A stretch of DNA of 64,000 nucleotides. Origin: Betaproteobacteria bacterium HGW-Betaproteobacteria-22 (GTDB lineage Bacteria; Pseudomonadota; Gammaproteobacteria; Burkholderiales; Methylophilaceae). The notes beneath the pieces were generated by a model that saw only the letters and a list, made by a program, of their open reading frames with translations, was not told the origin of the DNA and made no database searches. Shown in pieces: positions 18,312-29,016 of this stretch (its first letter is position 1; each line of letters starts with the position of its first letter). The position numbers were made by a program, and so were the translations under genes. The stretch covers positions 57,923 through 121,922 of the forward strand of contig PHCJ01000014.1 of the NCBI GenBank assembly GCA_002842285.1, in the 5' to 3' direction.

Positions 18312-19520
18312 TTACAATACCCGTTTAATGGCTGACAACCTCGCCTCGAATACAGCCATTTTGATTTTTTGCACATCCTCTTGCTGTTGCGCTACCGCGC
18401 CAGCATCTACACTTTGCGCGGCGGCCAGCACTTTAAGCATGAATACCACCTGTGGTAAGTCGCAGGCCTCCTGACCCGTTCTACCTCGACTATCTGCTTC
18501 ACAGGCCTGTAAAAATGCCTTGAATCTTTCTGGCTGCCGAATAGCATCTAGTTCGATTAAAAACTCCAGAAGCGTGCTTGGGCGCATTTGCAATGCCTGA
18601 TATAGCTTGCCATGGAACCGGGCCACCATCACAGCTAATTCTTTGCAATCATTAGGCACCCGCAGCCTTTTACAAACGTCTCTCACCATAGGCAGGCCAC
18701 GTGCTTCATGACCGATATGGCGGGGGAGTGTTGCATGGAAAGTCGTGCCTTTTCCCAGATCGTGCAACAGCGCGGCAAAGCGCACAGGCAGGCTAAAGTT
18801 CTGCTTTGCCGCATAGTCGATGACCATCATGACATGTATGCCAGTATCTATCTCGGGGTGATGCTGAGGCGGCTGCGGCACCCCCCACAACCGGCTGAGT
18901 TCCGGTAAGATTTTTTCCAATGCACCGCAGGCGCGTAGCGTTTCAAACATACGCGAAGGCGTGTTCTCCATCAACCCTTTAGACAACTCCTGCCACACGC
19001 GCTCTGCTACCAGCGCATCCACCTCGCCCGCAGCCACCATATTGCGCATCAATCTCAGCGTCTCTTCAGCAAGATTAAAATCATGCAACCTTGCCATAAA
19101 GCGCGCCGCACGCAATATCCTGACAGGGTCTTCTGCAAAGGCATCACTCACGTGACGTAAGGTTCTGGATTGTATATCCGCCAAACCACCAAAGGGATCC
19201 ATCAGCTGTCCATCAGCACCTTTTGCAATGGCGTTAATGGTTAAATCACGGCGTGCCAAATCTTCTTCCAATGTAACATCTGGATCTGCGTGCACGACAA
19301 ACCCTTTGTAACCCTTCGCAGTCTTTCGTTCAGTGCGGGCTAAGGCGTATTCATCATGTGTTTCAGGATGCAAAAAAACTGGAAAGTCCTTACCCACAGG
19401 CTTAAACCCGGCAGCCAGCATCTGCTCTAACGTGCTGCCAACCACAACATAGTCTTTATCTTTGACGGAAAATCCTAGCAGTTCATCACGCACTGCACCG
19501 CCAACAAGATAAACCTGCAT
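18312..19520 (-). CDS. cca: Multifunctional CCA-adding tRNA nucleotidyltransferase with HD domain
   Basis: A 402-residue class II enzyme starting MQVYLVGGAVRDELLG. The nucleotidyltransferase carboxylates are in KDKDYVVVG (D21, D23); RRDLTINAIA and EDPVRILRAARFMARL follow. An HD phosphohydrolase domain has AALLHDLGKGTT near 253. It adds or repairs CCA on tRNA 3' ends. Upstream in-frame codons to 19625 lie inside the neighbouring gene; GGAAGG before the ATG at 19520 decides the start. The upstream stop TAG is one base away. Confidence 0.95.
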   Translation of the reverse strand: MQVYLVGGAVRDELLGFSVKDKDYVVVGSTLEQMLAAGFKPVGKDFPVFLHPETHDEYALARTERKTAKGYKGFVVHADPDVTLEEDLARRDLTINAIAKGADGQLMDPFGGLADIQSRTLRHVSDAFAEDPVRILRAARFMARLHDFNLAEETLRLMRNMVAAGEVDALVAERVWQELSKGLMENTPSRMFETLRACGALEKILPELSRLWGVPQPPQHHPEIDTGIHVMMVIDYAAKQNFSLPVRFAALLHDLGKGTTFHATLPRHIGHEARGLPMVRDVCKRLRVPNDCKELAVMVARFHGKLYQALQMRPSTLLEFLIELDAIRQPERFKAFLQACEADSRGRTGQEACDLPQVVFMLKVLAAAQSVDAGAVAQQQEDVQKIKMAVFEARLSAIKRVL

Positions 19521-19521
19521 C

Positions 19522-20472
19522 CTACCGCCTTCCGGCCAGACTGCGATGGCGATCATAAGCACTGCGCTGGGTTTTATCGGCCAGATACTCTGGAATGACC
19601 GCCTCCAAACTGGTTGCTTGCACACCCAGCGTTGCAGACATAGGCAACTGGGCGATACTGTCTAACGCCATTGACCGAACGTTATCCCGCGACATCAAGC
19701 GCACGGGCAGCAACTCCATAAAAAATGCCTGCACATAAGACAGTGCATCATTAAGACCGATAATCGGGCGTTTTTCCCCCAATGTCGCCATCACTATCTC
19801 CATTAGGGTTTGCAAAGTATAAACATTGGGACCAGCCAGCTCATACACCTGACCATAAGTTGATTTATTTTCAAGACTGTTCAAAAAAGAAGTCGCGACA
19901 TCCTCCACCCATACCGGCTGAAATTTAGCCTGAGGTTTAGCCAGCACGATGACGGGTAAAAGTTTTATCAAGCTTGCGAACAGATTGACAAACTGGTCAT
20001 GTCGACCAAAAATAACTGATGGTTTAAATACCGTTACATTTACTTTATCGCGCTGCGCCATGACTGCCGCCTCGCCTGCTGCTTTTGATTGCAGATATTG
20101 ACTTGGCGCGCTCTGTTCAGCACGCAATGCGCTCATGTGAAGGAGGCGTTTAACGCCAAGATCCACACAAATTCTGGCCAGCTGCTCAGGGAGCTGATGA
20201 TGTATTGTATTAAAACGTATACGACGAGTCTGATGCAAAATGCCGATTAAATTAATGACCGCATCCGCCCCCCTCAGCGCTGCGTTCAGCGCATGATAAT
20301 CCAGCACGTCACATTCCACCACTTTTACGTGTGGTAGTAGGATTAAATGTTTTGCTGATTCCAGCCTACGCGTTAGCACAGTGACCGAATAACCGGCAGC
20401 ATCCAATTTAGCCACTACCGCACTACCCACAAAGCCCGAGCCGCCTAATACAAATATATTTTTTAACTGCAT
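19522..20472 (-). CDS. Complex I NDUFA9-like NAD(P)-binding protein (atypical SDR)
   Basis: A 316-residue Rossmann-fold protein. The nucleotide loop GGSGFVGSAVVAKL is at about 9-22, then VTVLTRR, VVECDVLDY, AVINLIGILHQ and LLHMSALRAEQSAPS, with no canonical catalytic YxxxK. This fits the NDUFA9/39-kDa subunit-like group of atypical short-chain dehydrogenases. Bacterial members are widespread in betaproteobacteria, with unclear function. It is translationally adjacent to cca. Confidence 0.82.
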   Translation of the reverse strand: MQLKNIFVLGGSGFVGSAVVAKLDAAGYSVTVLTRRLESAKHLILLPHVKVVECDVLDYHALNAALRGADAVINLIGILHQTRRIRFNTIHHQLPEQLARICVDLGVKRLLHMSALRAEQSAPSQYLQSKAAGEAAVMAQRDKVNVTVFKPSVIFGRHDQFVNLFASLIKLLPVIVLAKPQAKFQPVWVEDVATSFLNSLENKSTYGQVYELAGPNVYTLQTLMEIVMATLGEKRPIIGLNDALSYVQAFFMELLPVRLMSRDNVRSMALDSIAQLPMSATLGVQATSLEAVIPEYLADKTQRSAYDRHRSLAGRR

Positions 20473-20530
20473 GATTGTCCTTTTTATTCAAGCTTCACTT
20501 CCGAACGCACATCTATTATACGATCAGCCA

Positions 20531-22546
20531 TTACTCACTATCGGCTAAAACCGTATCGGCTTTTGCATTCACTTTGCCCGGCACAATCCCTATGCGTGAT
20601 TTCAGACTTTGCACCGGCATACCTAACCTTGGCGCGTACATTTGTGCATTGGCCATCACCTTTTGCACATATAGCCTAGTTTCTGTAAAAGGAATGGTCT
20701 CGATATAAATGGCTGCCTCAAGCGGCTCTTCAGCCATCCAGCGTTTGGCACGTGATGGCCCTGCGTTATATGCTGCTGTTGCCATAGCATATTGGCCGTT
20801 CATCATTTCTAAAGTGTAACGCATATAATATGTACCAATGCCCACGTTAAATTTCAAGTCGTGAATCATATCATTGCTATAAGCGCTAAGCCCCATTCGT
20901 TTTGCAGCCCATTTCGCCGTGGCTGGCATCAGCTGCATCAAGCCTGATGCGCCCACTCCAGATTTCGCATAATGCATAAAACGGCTTTCTTGCCTTGTTA
21001 AACCGTAGATCCACGCTTCATCCAAACCCTCATTTACAGCAGCTGCACGGAACAGATCACGGTAAGGCACAGGATAGCGCAAACTAAAATCATGCAGCTG
21101 CCTGGTGTTATCAGCTGTGCTGATTGCCACATCAAACCACTTTTGCCGATAAGCATACTCAGCTGCGGCCAGCAGTTGCTTGTCATCAAAGTCCTGCACC
21201 GCCCAAACCCACTCAGCCCTGGCTTCCCAGCGCATATCAAGCTGCTGCAACGCCAACGCTCGCTTAATTGCAGGCTGACTTGCAATCGCCAGCACTTCAA
21301 TATCACTGGGGCTGAATTGCTGCAACGGACTACTCACGATACTTTCCAATTCTTCAGCCGCCAGCCAGCCGTAATAATGACGCTCGGTTGATAAGGGCCC
21401 CAATATCGCGTTAGCCTCCACCTGCTTATTCTGCGCCAGATATGCACGTGCCTTCCAATAGCGCCAGCCCCCCTCCTGTAGCTGATCATCCTGCATTTGG
21501 TTGATTGCGAGCAAAACTGTATCCCAACGCTGCGCACGCAGTGCGGCACGCACCCACCAGGCAAGCTGCTCTTTATCCAAGGTTATACCCTTTGTCAGCG
21601 CATATAAATCAAGCGCCTGCGGATGATGGCGGCGTGCGGCATGATAGGCGACTCGCCCCCATGCAAACGCGCGATCATCCTCGGACAATTGGGCTTGCAT
21701 TTTTGTCAATACAGCTACTGCAGTATCCAGACCAGTGCGTGCCAGGCGGTCTATCGCATACAAAGCTACTTCGTTGTCAGCTGGCGTATTTATTTTGGCC
21801 AGTCGCGCCTCTGCCACTTTTTTGCCACGCCTGACTTCGCCGGTAAATAAAATGCCGGGGGTCTTATTGGCAACGTCCAGAAGACTCACACTGTTTTTGC
21901 TGAATTCAGGAATGCGTGTTGTGATATTTTTTGCAACGTTAAGTTTCCCGTCGTGCAAGGCCAACCTTAGCTTTGCCCAGATATCATCAGGCTTAAGCAC
22001 CCCAATTTTTTGCAATGTATCAAACAGCGGGTCACAAGCACTTGGTAAATCGGCTGATGTGAGCCAGATTACACGCGCCTGCGCGCTCACATCTGCGTTT
22101 GTGGTGAGAATCCTTCCTGTAAGCGCATAACACTCCACTGCCGTGTCACTGCGTCTAAAGAAGCCATACTGCTCAAAAAACGTAGTCCAATCCTGCTGTT
22201 TTCCCAGTCTTTTGAGCCACTCACCTCGCAGACGGTCTGTGAACACCATGTTTTCATAGCGATTTATAAAAGCCAGCACCTCCGCATTATCCGCATTATT
22301 CAACCGCAACAACATTAACCAATAATCGGCGTAAGGGGCTAAAAGATAATCCTGCTTGATCAATTGCGCAACATCATCAGAAAGTGAAATTTCATTTCTT
22401 TGCTTATAAGCATCACGCGCATGCTTAAAAATCGCTTCATCTGACATCGCCCATGCCTGGGTGGTCATGAATAGCAATGCCAACGCACAGCACCGGGCAA
22501 AGTGTGCAAGAAAAATAACCACAGATTTTCTTATTAGATCAGGCAT
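20531..22546 (-). CDS. slt: Soluble lytic murein transglycosylase (Slt70-like)
   Basis: About 671 residues. A signal peptide (ALALLFMTTQAWA) is followed by a long alpha-superhelical region and a C-terminal lysozyme-like domain. That domain holds WIYGLTRQESRFM (catalytic Glu, about 521), SGVGASGLMQLMPATAKWAA and ATAAYNAGPSRAKRW. It cleaves peptidoglycan to 1,6-anhydromuropeptides in the periplasm. I choose the ATG at 22546 because it overlaps the TGA of the preceding small gene (ATGCCTGA); seven extra upstream codons are unlikely. Confidence 0.93.
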   Translation of the reverse strand: MPDLIRKSVVIFLAHFARCCALALLFMTTQAWAMSDEAIFKHARDAYKQRNEISLSDDVAQLIKQDYLLAPYADYWLMLLRLNNADNAEVLAFINRYENMVFTDRLRGEWLKRLGKQQDWTTFFEQYGFFRRSDTAVECYALTGRILTTNADVSAQARVIWLTSADLPSACDPLFDTLQKIGVLKPDDIWAKLRLALHDGKLNVAKNITTRIPEFSKNSVSLLDVANKTPGILFTGEVRRGKKVAEARLAKINTPADNEVALYAIDRLARTGLDTAVAVLTKMQAQLSEDDRAFAWGRVAYHAARRHHPQALDLYALTKGITLDKEQLAWWVRAALRAQRWDTVLLAINQMQDDQLQEGGWRYWKARAYLAQNKQVEANAILGPLSTERHYYGWLAAEELESIVSSPLQQFSPSDIEVLAIASQPAIKRALALQQLDMRWEARAEWVWAVQDFDDKQLLAAAEYAYRQKWFDVAISTADNTRQLHDFSLRYPVPYRDLFRAAAVNEGLDEAWIYGLTRQESRFMHYAKSGVGASGLMQLMPATAKWAAKRMGLSAYSNDMIHDLKFNVGIGTYYMRYTLEMMNGQYAMATAAYNAGPSRAKRWMAEEPLEAAIYIETIPFTETRLYVQKVMANAQMYAPRLGMPVQSLKSRIGIVPGKVNAKADTVLADSE

Positions 22547-22721
22547 AAAGAATACGACGCAACACAAAAAGCACGGCCACTACCACTGCAAAAAACAATG
22601 TATATTTAAGTGTTTGCTTAAAGTAGTGCAGATATTTTTTTTCACTAGACAACAGGTACATCCCGAACAACACCATTGCGGCAATGACCAGCAGAACAAA
22701 CATCAGGCGAATCATGAACAT
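22539..22721 (-). CDS. Small two-helix membrane protein (60 aa), unknown function
   Basis: The protein starts MFMIRLMFVLLVIAAMVLFG, continues with SSEKKYLHYFKQTLKYTLFF and ends AVLFVLRRILYA. Two hydrophobic segments flank a basic loop. GAGG lies a few bases upstream of the ATG (about 22728-22731), and the stop overlaps the slt start, so it is likely translated together with slt. I do not recognise the family. Confidence 0.7.
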   Translation of the reverse strand: MFMIRLMFVLLVIAAMVLFGMYLLSSEKKYLHYFKQTLKYTLFFAVVVAVLFVLRRILYA

Positions 22722-22784
22722 ATACGCCTCCTTCTTCGATAGCTACATTTAGTGATAACTTAATAAATCATTATCAGGCAAGGC

Positions 22785-23714
22785 TTAATAGGCTGAATTG
22801 GGCTGCAACGCTGAATACGAAGCTGAAAACGCCTGCGGGGCATCTTCTTTTTTATCAAACGTTGTGTACTCCCACGCTGCCTTATCCTGCAACAGCGCGC
22901 GCAATAACTGATTATTCAGAGCATGACCTGATTTATAAGCATAAAATGCGCCCAGTATAGGATGACCTAACATATACAGATCGCCAATGGCATCCAATAC
23001 CTTATGTTTCACAAACTCATCATCGTAGCGTAAACCATCACTATTCAACACGCGGTATTCATCCAGCACGATGGCATTATCCAAACTGCCACCCCGCGCC
23101 AAACCATTGGAGCGCAAATACTCAACTTCATGCATAAAGCCAAAAGTACGTGCGCGGCTGATTTCCTTAATATATGAATCAGCGGCAAAGTCTATTTTGA
23201 CATTGTTCCCGGAGTGCTCAAAAACAGGGTGATTGAAATCAATCGTAAAATCGATTTTAAAACCATGGTATGGCTCGAACCTCACCCATTTGTCACCTTC
23301 TTTTACTTCAACCGTCTTTTTGACACGAATAAATTTTTTTGCTGCAGGCTGTTCAACGATACCTGCCTGTTTCAGCAAGAACACAAAAGGGCCGGAGCTA
23401 CCATCCATAATTGGAATTTCAGAAGCATTAACCTCAACAATCACATTGTCCACACCCAGCCCCGCCAGTGCTGACATGATGTGCTCAACCGTAGCAACGC
23501 GCGCGCCATTGGCCTCTAATGCAGAACACATGCGTGTATCATGCACTGCATCAGGGGTAGCCAGGATTTCATTGGGTTGAGGCAGATCAACCCGCTTGAA
23601 AATAATGCCAGTGTCAGCCGCAGCCGGGCGCAGGGTAAGAGTAACCTTTTCACCGTTGTGCAAACCAACGCCTGTGGCGCTAACTGCTTGTTTTAATGTG
23701 CGCTGCTTTAACAT
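22785..23714 (-). CDS. lpxC: UDP-3-O-acyl-N-acetylglucosamine deacetylase LpxC
   Basis: A 309-residue protein starting [20 protein letters not shown]. Typical motifs are [15 protein letters not shown] (zinc His), [34 protein letters not shown] (zinc His and Asp) and GHALNNQLL (catalytic His). It catalyses the committed step of lipid A synthesis. Its place after ftsZ is the usual proteobacterial order; the 171-bp gap may hold a separate promoter. Confidence 0.97.
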   Translation of the reverse strand: MLKQRTLKQAVSATGVGLHNGEKVTLTLRPAAADTGIIFKRVDLPQPNEILATPDAVHDTRMCSALEANGARVATVEHIMSALAGLGVDNVIVEVNASEIPIMDGSSGPFVFLLKQAGIVEQPAAKKFIRVKKTVEVKEGDKWVRFEPYHGFKIDFTIDFNHPVFEHSGNNVKIDFAADSYIKEISRARTFGFMHEVEYLRSNGLARGGSLDNAIVLDEYRVLNSDGLRYDDEFVKHKVLDAIGDLYMLGHPILGAFYAYKSGHALNNQLLRALLQDKAAWEYTTFDKKEDAPQAFSASYSALQPNSAY

Positions 23715-23885
23715 CTTGCTCCAAACTTCTCTTCTAATTGCGTTGCCCCTAAAAAGTCAGCCAACGCTTGCTGCCTCAGCATTATCTTTACCAATCGCAT
23801 TATCCTTACCAGTCGATTGAATAATAACATAATCCATCAGCACAACTCTAAGCAAACTTAGTTCCGACTTGAAGGCACACCAGTA

Positions 23886-25067
23886 TCAGTCAGCTTGTTT
23901 GCGCAGAAATGCAGGAATGTCATACTCTTCTATTCCAGACATTTTCATTGCTTCAACTTGCGCACGGCGACTATTCGACCCGAACACTGCCGGCGCCTCA
24001 TCTTCAGCTACTGCATTTGCGTTACCCATAAAAACAGGTTGGTTTGTGGTGCCGTCACGCACAACCTGTTGCGTCATCACACGCAACTCCGGCTTTTGCT
24101 GACGACGTTGCTGCGCACCCGTGAGTCCGGTTGCAACCATGGTGACTCGCAAACCATCCCCCATCGTGTCGTCAAACACATTACCTACAATCACAGTTGC
24201 GTCTTCTGCGGTGAAGGCTTTGATCGTGTTCATCACGTCATAGTATTCTTTCATTTTGAAAGCACTTGATGTGGTGATATTCACTAAAACGCCACGTGCA
24301 TTCGCCAAGTTGACATCTTCCAGCAATGGGCTTGCAACTGCCTGCTCTGCTGCAATGCGTGCGCGATCAGGACCTGTTGCCAGCGCTGAACCCATCATCG
24401 CCATGCCCATCTCGCTCATCACCGTACGTACGTCAGCAAAGTCCACGTTCACCATACCGGCGCAATTGATAATCTCGGCAATGCCTGACACAGCATTGTG
24501 CAATACATCATTGGCCGCTCTGAACGCTTCGAGGAAAGGCACATCTTCGCCCAGCACTTCCATCAGTTTCTCGTTAGGAATCACGATAAGCGAATCCACG
24601 TACTTGGATAACTCATCTAGACCATCGGACGCGACTTTAGTGCGTTTTCCTTCAAATGCGAAAGGCTTTGTTACTACAGCCACTGTCAAGATGCCCATTT
24701 CTTTAGCGATTTGCGCAATCACCGGTGCAGCACCAGTGCCTGTGCCGCCACCCATGCCGGCAGTGATAAACAGCATATCAGCGCCATCAATCAGTTCCGC
24801 AATCGCATCACGGTCTTCCAATGCTGCATCGCGGCCGATTTCGGGTTTGGCCCCTGCGCCCAAACCGCGCGTCATCATCTCGCCGATTTGCAACACCGTT
24901 TTAGCCTGACTCTTTTTCAAAGCCTGCATATCGGTATTGGCGCAAATAAATTCAACACCACCGACGTTTTTCTCAATCATATGTGCAACCGCATTGCCGC
25001 CGCAACCGCCTACACCAATGACCTTGATCACGGCTTCCTGTGAATTTTTTTCCATAATTTCAAACAT
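23886..25067 (-). CDS. ftsZ: Cell division GTPase FtsZ
   Basis: A 393-residue tubulin homologue: VIKVIGVGGCGGNAV at the N-terminus, the tubulin signature GGGTGTGAAPV near 106-116, the T7 loop region NVDFADVRTVM, and the C-terminal peptide EYDIPAFLRKQAD that binds FtsA and ZipA. It forms the Z-ring. GAGGAGG before the ATG is a strong ribosome site. Confidence 0.98.
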   Translation of the reverse strand: MFEIMEKNSQEAVIKVIGVGGCGGNAVAHMIEKNVGGVEFICANTDMQALKKSQAKTVLQIGEMMTRGLGAGAKPEIGRDAALEDRDAIAELIDGADMLFITAGMGGGTGTGAAPVIAQIAKEMGILTVAVVTKPFAFEGKRTKVASDGLDELSKYVDSLIVIPNEKLMEVLGEDVPFLEAFRAANDVLHNAVSGIAEIINCAGMVNVDFADVRTVMSEMGMAMMGSALATGPDRARIAAEQAVASPLLEDVNLANARGVLVNITTSSAFKMKEYYDVMNTIKAFTAEDATVIVGNVFDDTMGDGLRVTMVATGLTGAQQRRQQKPELRVMTQQVVRDGTTNQPVFMGNANAVAEDEAPAVFGSNSRRAQVEAMKMSGIEEYDIPAFLRKQAD

Positions 25068-25211
25068 TTTACTGCCTCCTCTTTTTTAACTTTCAATACG
25101 CCTGTTACTTCTGCCTTTTATTGCTTTACTACTTAACCAGTTTTGCTACTTACCCGGATTTACTAGCTGACACTTACAGCAGTTTCCGCCACAAAAATAC
25201 AAATGCACTTG

Positions 25212-26453
25212 CTAGAAATTGCCTTGAAACCAGCTCTTCATTTTTTCAAAAATCCGCCCCAGCGAGCCTGATTCCATCTGCCCATTGATATGACGCTCCA
25301 ACTGCTGCTTACCCATCAACACCAAACCAACGCCTGTCGCATAGCGTGGATTGCTCACCACCTCAGATAAACCACCTACATAACGTGGCATCCCGAGGCG
25401 CACCGGCATATGAAAAATCTCTTCGCCCAGCTCCACCATGCCGCGCATCATGGCCGAACCGCCTGTGATCACGATGCCAGAGGCAATCATTTCTTCCATG
25501 CCGCTACGACGCAACTCACTCAGTACCATTTCATAAAGTTCCACCACGCGTGGCTCCAGCACCTCTGCCAGCGTCTGCACAGATAGTTGGCGCGGGTCAC
25601 GCCCATCCACACCCGGAACTTCTACTACCTCACGCGGGTCTGCCAACTGGCGTAAGGCACACCCGTGCTTGATTTTAATTTCTTCGGCAGACTGCGTTGG
25701 CGTGCGAAACGCCACAGCCACATCATTAGTCATTTGGTCACCGGCAATCGGCACCACAGCGGTATGTCGAATCGCCCCCTGCTTAAACACGGCTATATCC
25801 GTTGTCCCGCCACCGATATCCACCAGACAAACGCCCAGCTCCTTTTCATCTTCGGTCAACACCGCAGTACTCGAAGCCAATGGCTGCAGAATCAAATCAC
25901 TCACTTCTATACCGCAGCGTTTGATGCACTTCACGATATTTTGTGCAGCTGCCACAGCGCCGGTTACGATATGCACTTTCACTTCCAGCTTCATGCCGCT
26001 CATACCAAGTGGCTCTCGCACATCTTCCTGCCCATCGATAATAAATTCCTGCGTCAGGATATGCAGTATCTGCTGATCCGCAGGCAGGGCAATCGCCCTT
26101 GCGGTTTCAACCACACGGTCTACGTCCATTTGTGAGACTTCCGCATCTTTAATCTTCACCATGCCATGCGAATTCAAACTTTTAATGTGGCTGCCGGCAA
26201 TGCCTGTATAAACATTGTTAATCTTGCAGTCCGCCATCAACTCAGCTTCTTCCAATGCACGCTGAATAGATTGCATGGTGGATTCAATATTCACCACTAC
26301 GCCTTTTTTCAAACCGCGCGAAATATGCTGCCCTAGGCCAATGACCTTCAACGTACCTTCAGGTTGCAGCTCGGCTACGATTGCTACAATTTTCGATGTC
26401 CCGATATCAAGGCCCACAATCAGATTTTTATCTTCTTTAATTCTGCTCATCAT
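25212..26453 (-). CDS. ftsA: Cell division actin-like protein FtsA
   Basis: A 413-residue actin-fold protein: LIVGLDIGTSKIVAIV (phosphate 1), VCLVDIGGGTTDIAVFK (phosphate 2), GIVITGGSAMMRGM (adenosine motif) and a C-terminal amphipathic membrane-targeting helix (IFEKMKSWFQGNF). It tethers FtsZ filaments to the membrane. Two adjacent Met codons (26453 and 26450) are possible starts. A 144-bp gap separates it from ftsZ. Confidence 0.97.
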   Translation of the reverse strand: MMSRIKEDKNLIVGLDIGTSKIVAIVAELQPEGTLKVIGLGQHISRGLKKGVVVNIESTMQSIQRALEEAELMADCKINNVYTGIAGSHIKSLNSHGMVKIKDAEVSQMDVDRVVETARAIALPADQQILHILTQEFIIDGQEDVREPLGMSGMKLEVKVHIVTGAVAAAQNIVKCIKRCGIEVSDLILQPLASSTAVLTEDEKELGVCLVDIGGGTTDIAVFKQGAIRHTAVVPIAGDQMTNDVAVAFRTPTQSAEEIKIKHGCALRQLADPREVVEVPGVDGRDPRQLSVQTLAEVLEPRVVELYEMVLSELRRSGMEEMIASGIVITGGSAMMRGMVELGEEIFHMPVRLGMPRYVGGLSEVVSNPRYATGVGLVLMGKQQLERHINGQMESGSLGRIFEKMKSWFQGNF

Positions 26454-26468
26454 TTTTCCTCCGTGTGC

Positions 26469-27230
26469 TTAAGTCACGGCTTCTGGTTGTTTTGTTGTGT
26501 GATTAATTAACATTTCATTATTCAATTTAACTGAATCTGCAGGCCTTCTCACCGCAAATCCATTCGGATAACGTAAATCCACATACGTGATCTTTTTATT
26601 GAGCCGGCTAATAGTGCTGCTATATACGTTGGCAAATTTCTCCAACCTGGCCTGCATATCCACTCTACCAAGCTCAACCACCATGCCGTCATTGGTAGTA
26701 AGCTGCCAAGCCCGCCTTGGTGTTAGAGCAATGCTAGCCACTTCCAGATTGGCGCCTCTTAATATCTGATTAAAGGCTTCATACCGTGCCGCCACTTCAA
26801 TCACGCCATCTTCCGGCCCGTAAAAAACGGATAAATCCTGACCTGATGCTGCATGAAACAGTTCACCATGTGTATTGACCAATGCCACTGTGCCCCATCT
26901 TGCCAGCGCACGATGTTCTTCTATGGTCACTTCCAGTTTATCCGGCCAGCGACGCCTCACGTTAACCTTGCGTGCCCATGGTAACTTCTCGAACGCATCA
27001 CGCGTTTTCATTAAATTCAATGTAAAAAAATTACCTTTCATGTGCCTGGCCACAATCAACTGCACCTGCTCACGCGTGACATGCGCCAACTGCCCATCCA
27101 CCTTTACTTCCCGCAACGGGAATATTGGCAAATGCACCACCACATAAATTGCCGCATAAAGCATGACCAGCAGACTCAATGCATACAGTAAATTAGCAAT
27201 CCAATTCAGTAACGCAGGCCTATCCCACAT
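26469..27230 (-). CDS. ftsQ: Cell division protein FtsQ
   Basis: A 253-residue bitopic protein starting [20 protein letters not shown]. One transmembrane helix is followed by a POTRA domain ([20 protein letters not shown]), the FtsQ signature [22 protein letters not shown] and [12 protein letters not shown]. It bridges early and late divisome parts in the periplasm. GGAG upstream and overlap with the ddlB stop (ATGTGGGATAG) support the ATG at 27230 over a longer frame. Confidence 0.95.
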   Translation of the reverse strand: MWDRPALLNWIANLLYALSLLVMLYAAIYVVVHLPIFPLREVKVDGQLAHVTREQVQLIVARHMKGNFFTLNLMKTRDAFEKLPWARKVNVRRRWPDKLEVTIEEHRALARWGTVALVNTHGELFHAASGQDLSVFYGPEDGVIEVAARYEAFNQILRGANLEVASIALTPRRAWQLTTNDGMVVELGRVDMQARLEKFANVYSSTISRLNKKITYVDLRYPNGFAVRRPADSVKLNNEMLINHTTKQPEAVT

Positions 27231-28128
27231 GCGCCAACTCCAGTATGCGTAACACCAAAGCATCAAAATCAATGCCCGCAGCCTTGGCTGCCATCGGCAC
27301 CAAGCTATGGTCTGTCATCCCCGGGCTCGTATTGAGTTCCAGGAAATAATGTCGTCCTGACGCATCCATCAGAAAATCTACGCGGCCCCAACCACTGCAT
27401 CCAACAGCACGAAAAGCCTGCAAGGCCTCTTGCTGGATCTGCGCTTCAATTTCTCGGCTTAACCCACTCGGGCAAAGGTACTCGGTATCGTCACGCAGGT
27501 ATTTGGCCTCATAATCATAAAATTCATTTTTTGGCACAATACGCACAATAGGCAACGCCTCTGCGCCCAAAATACCTACTGTGTATTCACCACCACCGAT
27601 ATACTGCTCAGCGATGACTATCGGGTCTGACTTGGCCGCCAGTTCATAAGCGGCTTTCAATTCACCTGCTGCTTTTACCTTGCTGATACCGATACTTGAA
27701 CCTTCATTGGCAGGTTTTACAAATAACGGAAGACCAAGCTTCTTCTCAACTGCAGCAAAATCAGAGTCATCACTCACCAGTTCAAAAGCCGGTGTGGTGA
27801 TACCGGCCGCTGACCAGATCATTTTTGTACGCCACTTATCCATGCCAATTGCAGAGGCCATCACACCGCTGCCTGTGTAAGGAATTCCTAGTAGCTCAAG
27901 CGCTCCCTGCATCGCACCATCCTCACCAAAACGCCCGTGCAGCGAAATCATGGCAACATCGAAAGTTTCCAGATCATGCAATGGATGTTCTGCAGGGTCG
28001 AAAGCATGTGCATCCACGCCTTGCCTTTTTAAGGCAGCCAATACGGCTGAACCGCTTTTAAGCGATACTTCGCGCTCACCCGATTTACCGCCTAATAAAA
28101 CTGCAACCTTGCCAAAATCCCGCTTCAT
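27220..28128 (-). CDS. ddlB: D-alanine--D-alanine ligase
   Basis: A 302-residue ATP-grasp enzyme: [19 protein letters not shown] at the N-terminus, [45 protein letters not shown] and [15 protein letters not shown] (Mg ligands). It makes the D-Ala-D-Ala dipeptide used by MurF. It overlaps murB by 4 bases. Confidence 0.97.
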   Translation of the reverse strand: MKRDFGKVAVLLGGKSGEREVSLKSGSAVLAALKRQGVDAHAFDPAEHPLHDLETFDVAMISLHGRFGEDGAMQGALELLGIPYTGSGVMASAIGMDKWRTKMIWSAAGITTPAFELVSDDSDFAAVEKKLGLPLFVKPANEGSSIGISKVKAAGELKAAYELAAKSDPIVIAEQYIGGGEYTVGILGAEALPIVRIVPKNEFYDYEAKYLRDDTEYLCPSGLSREIEAQIQQEALQAFRAVGCSGWGRVDFLMDASGRHYFLELNTSPGMTDHSLVPMAAKAAGIDFDALVLRILELAHVG

Positions 28129-29015
28129 TTCCTAACCTCTAACTCGCCTAGTACTTTCACTTCCTGTTGCAATGCAATGCCCTGCTTTTCTAATACCGTG
28201 TCACGCATATGCTTAATGAGCAGCTCAATATCCAGCGCCGTAGCACTGCCAACATTGACAATAAAATTGGCATGTTTTTCTGACACCTGCGCCCCACCGA
28301 TGATGTACCCTTTTAAGCCGCTGACCTCAATCAGCCGCGCCGCGAAATCCCCTGCTGGATTTCTAAAAGTTGACCCAGCACTTGGCATATTCAATGGCTG
28401 AGACGCCAATCGCTTAGCAAGTAGGGCTTTAATCTTTTGCGCTGAGAACTGCGCATCACCATTCGGCAAGTCCAGCCAGGCCGCCACAAACCATTCATCT
28501 GCCACTGGCATATCGATGTGGCGGTAGCCAGGCATGAAGACGCTCGCCTCACGCGTATTGAGCTCGCCATGGCGATTGATGGTGATGACACGTTTCACCA
28601 CATTCCATGTTTCACTGCCGTAACACCCTGCATTCATCGCCAATGCGCCGCCTAATGTGCCAGGGATGCCTGCAAAGAACTCCGCACCCTGTTTCGCTTC
28701 TTTCGCACAAAATTTGGCCAACTTCGCACAAGTCGCGCCTGCTTCAACATACACTAGGCCTGCGTCCATTTTTAACGCGGTAAGTACGTTATGCATCAGC
28801 ACCACCGTGCCACGCACCCCGCCGTCGCGCACCAATAAATTTGAACCCAGCCCGATAAAATAAATAGGCTCTGACGCATCTACCCCTTGCAGAAAATGAC
28901 GCAAATCATCCAAATCCGCCGGGATATAAAGCTGATCCGCACGCCCGCCTACACGCCAGCTTGTATAACGTGCCAGTGGTTCGTTTAATAAAAGTCTGCC
29001 CACATGCTGTTTCAT
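28125..29015 (-). CDS. murB: UDP-N-acetylenolpyruvoylglucosamine reductase MurB
   Basis: A 296-residue type II MurB. The FAD domain has [29 protein letters not shown] and [20 protein letters not shown]. The substrate domain has [20 protein letters not shown] (catalytic Ser) and EKHANFIVN. It reduces UDP-enolpyruvyl-GlcNAc to UDP-MurNAc with NADPH. It starts one base after the murC stop. Confidence 0.96.
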   Translation of the reverse strand: MKQHVGRLLLNEPLARYTSWRVGGRADQLYIPADLDDLRHFLQGVDASEPIYFIGLGSNLLVRDGGVRGTVVLMHNVLTALKMDAGLVYVEAGATCAKLAKFCAKEAKQGAEFFAGIPGTLGGALAMNAGCYGSETWNVVKRVITINRHGELNTREASVFMPGYRHIDMPVADEWFVAAWLDLPNGDAQFSAQKIKALLAKRLASQPLNMPSAGSTFRNPAGDFAARLIEVSGLKGYIIGGAQVSEKHANFIVNVGSATALDIELLIKHMRDTVLEKQGIALQQEVKVLGELEVRK

Positions 29016-29016
29016 G

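Noticed and set aside
20531..20708. Plus-strand short frame overlapping the slt 3' end
   Set aside because: Overlaps the conserved catalytic-domain gene and has no signature of its own.
24256..24909. 217-codon plus-strand frame antisense to ftsZ
   Set aside because: It is a shadow of ftsZ, low in charged periodicity and with no family match; codon structure belongs to ftsZ.
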